64,000 nt of DNA from Stramonita haemastoma (lineage: Eukaryota; Mollusca; Gastropoda; Neogastropoda; Muricidae), in the NCBI GenBank assembly GCA_030674155.1, contig CM060320.1, positions 38,033,237 through 38,097,236 of the forward strand, written 5' to 3'. The translations under genes were made by a program, and so were the position numbers. The notes below the pieces were generated by a model. That model was given only the letters and a program-made list of their open reading frames with translations. It made no database searches and was not told the DNA's origin. Below, one piece after another: positions 63,443 through 64,000 of the stretch (position 1 is its first letter; each line of letters opens with the position of its first letter).

Positions 63443-64000
63443 GTGTAAAATGTAAGTCAGTTTTGTCCTGAAGGATAGTTGTGCATTCTTCAAAGACAAT
63501 CTGAAACTTATAAAAAAAAAAATTAAAAAAAAAACCTATTCCGGGCAGATTGAGAATACTCGATAATAAAAGAAGTGGATTGTAGTTTTTGATTGTATTC
63601 AGGAAAGTGTGATGGTTTTTCTGTAGTTTGTAACACTAAGATGATAAGACAGTCAGGCAGGCAGGCGAGGAGAGAGAGAGAGAGAGAGAGGGGGCGCTAT
63701 TTTAACTGAAAAGAAAATGCATTGATGCAAGGACTGCGCTGGGCTATCACCTCATTTGAATAAGTACACTTAACTCACCGCACGACCCATGCTGCAGTAA
63801 ACCCAAATGACAAATCCACATAACAATAGTTTTAACTATTTCGTTATGACTTGACAAATACTTCTACATCTGACCCCATTCACCCCTACAACCCTTTCTC
63901 TTCTCCCCTCTTCACCCCCCCCCCCTCTTCATCCCCCCCCACCCCCATCATTGACAGAAGAGGAAACAGCAACCGTAATTAATCTCAAACTGTCGGAACG

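Larger units (their letters stand above)
61451..64000. other. Downstream intergenic sequence
   Basis: No supported coding sequence. It contains a family D repeat, a half SINE A, a full SINE B, a GA tract (63670-63691) and C-runs near 63918-63944. Open frames here lie within the repeats. Confidence 0.7.

Noticed and set aside
62966..63499. 177-codon minus-strand frame
   Set aside because: Lies almost entirely inside the family B SINE.

Overview
The window is eukaryotic, from an invertebrate animal and most likely a mollusc. The reasons are long GT-AG introns, very abundant dinucleotide microsatellites and poly-G/poly-C tracts, and many tRNA-headed SINEs, one of them a V-type SINE resembling those described from molluscs. 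A gastropod is plausible, but the species cannot be named from sequence alone.

One protein gene fills most of the window. On the + strand, 42 coding exons between 4762 and 54591 encode an orthologue of the HECT-type E3 ubiquitin ligase HECTD1. In order they give an N-terminal ARM-like region (exons 1-3), ankyrin repeats (4-7), a conserved middle region (8-18), a Sad1/UNC-like galactose-binding fold (19-22), a MIB/HERC2 domain (23-24), a long Ser-rich and acidic disordered region (25-29), and the HECT-proximal region and catalytic HECT domain (30-42). The catalytic Cys codon is at 54493-54495 and the stop at 54589-54591. The initiator and first exon(s) lie upstream of the window. A long, repeat-poor, T-rich 3' flank with several AATAAA signals (57806, 58355, 61334, 61426) is the likely 3' UTR. 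Nothing coding is seen after about 61.5 kb.

The introns hold the accessory content. (i) An antisense Mutator-like (MULE-type) transposase gene with its own spliced intron lies at 16.3-18.4 kb. (ii) A 1.53-kb non-autonomous DNA transposon at 46186-47717 has perfect 16-bp terminal inverted repeats and a 6-bp target-site duplication, and carries a cluster of CRE-like sites. (iii) At least three tRNA-headed SINE families and a composite tRNA/5S-like SINE are present. (iv) Minisatellites have periods of 38, 20, 28 and about 60 bp. (v) Several short duplications touch or bracket exons.

Several conserved exons (10, 11, 18, 26, 35, 37, 41) carry one-base indels, often a lost C in a C run, that break the reading frame while splice sites and the codons on either side stay conserved. 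The tandem repeat beside exon 10 is similarly ragged. The simplest reading is residual consensus error in an unpolished long-read assembly, not loss of the gene.

I found no convincing wholly new biological system. The most unusual items are the two intronic DNA transposons, the exon-bracketing repeats, the splice-site-like minisatellite and the apparent absence of the segment that precedes the HECT domain in the vertebrate protein.
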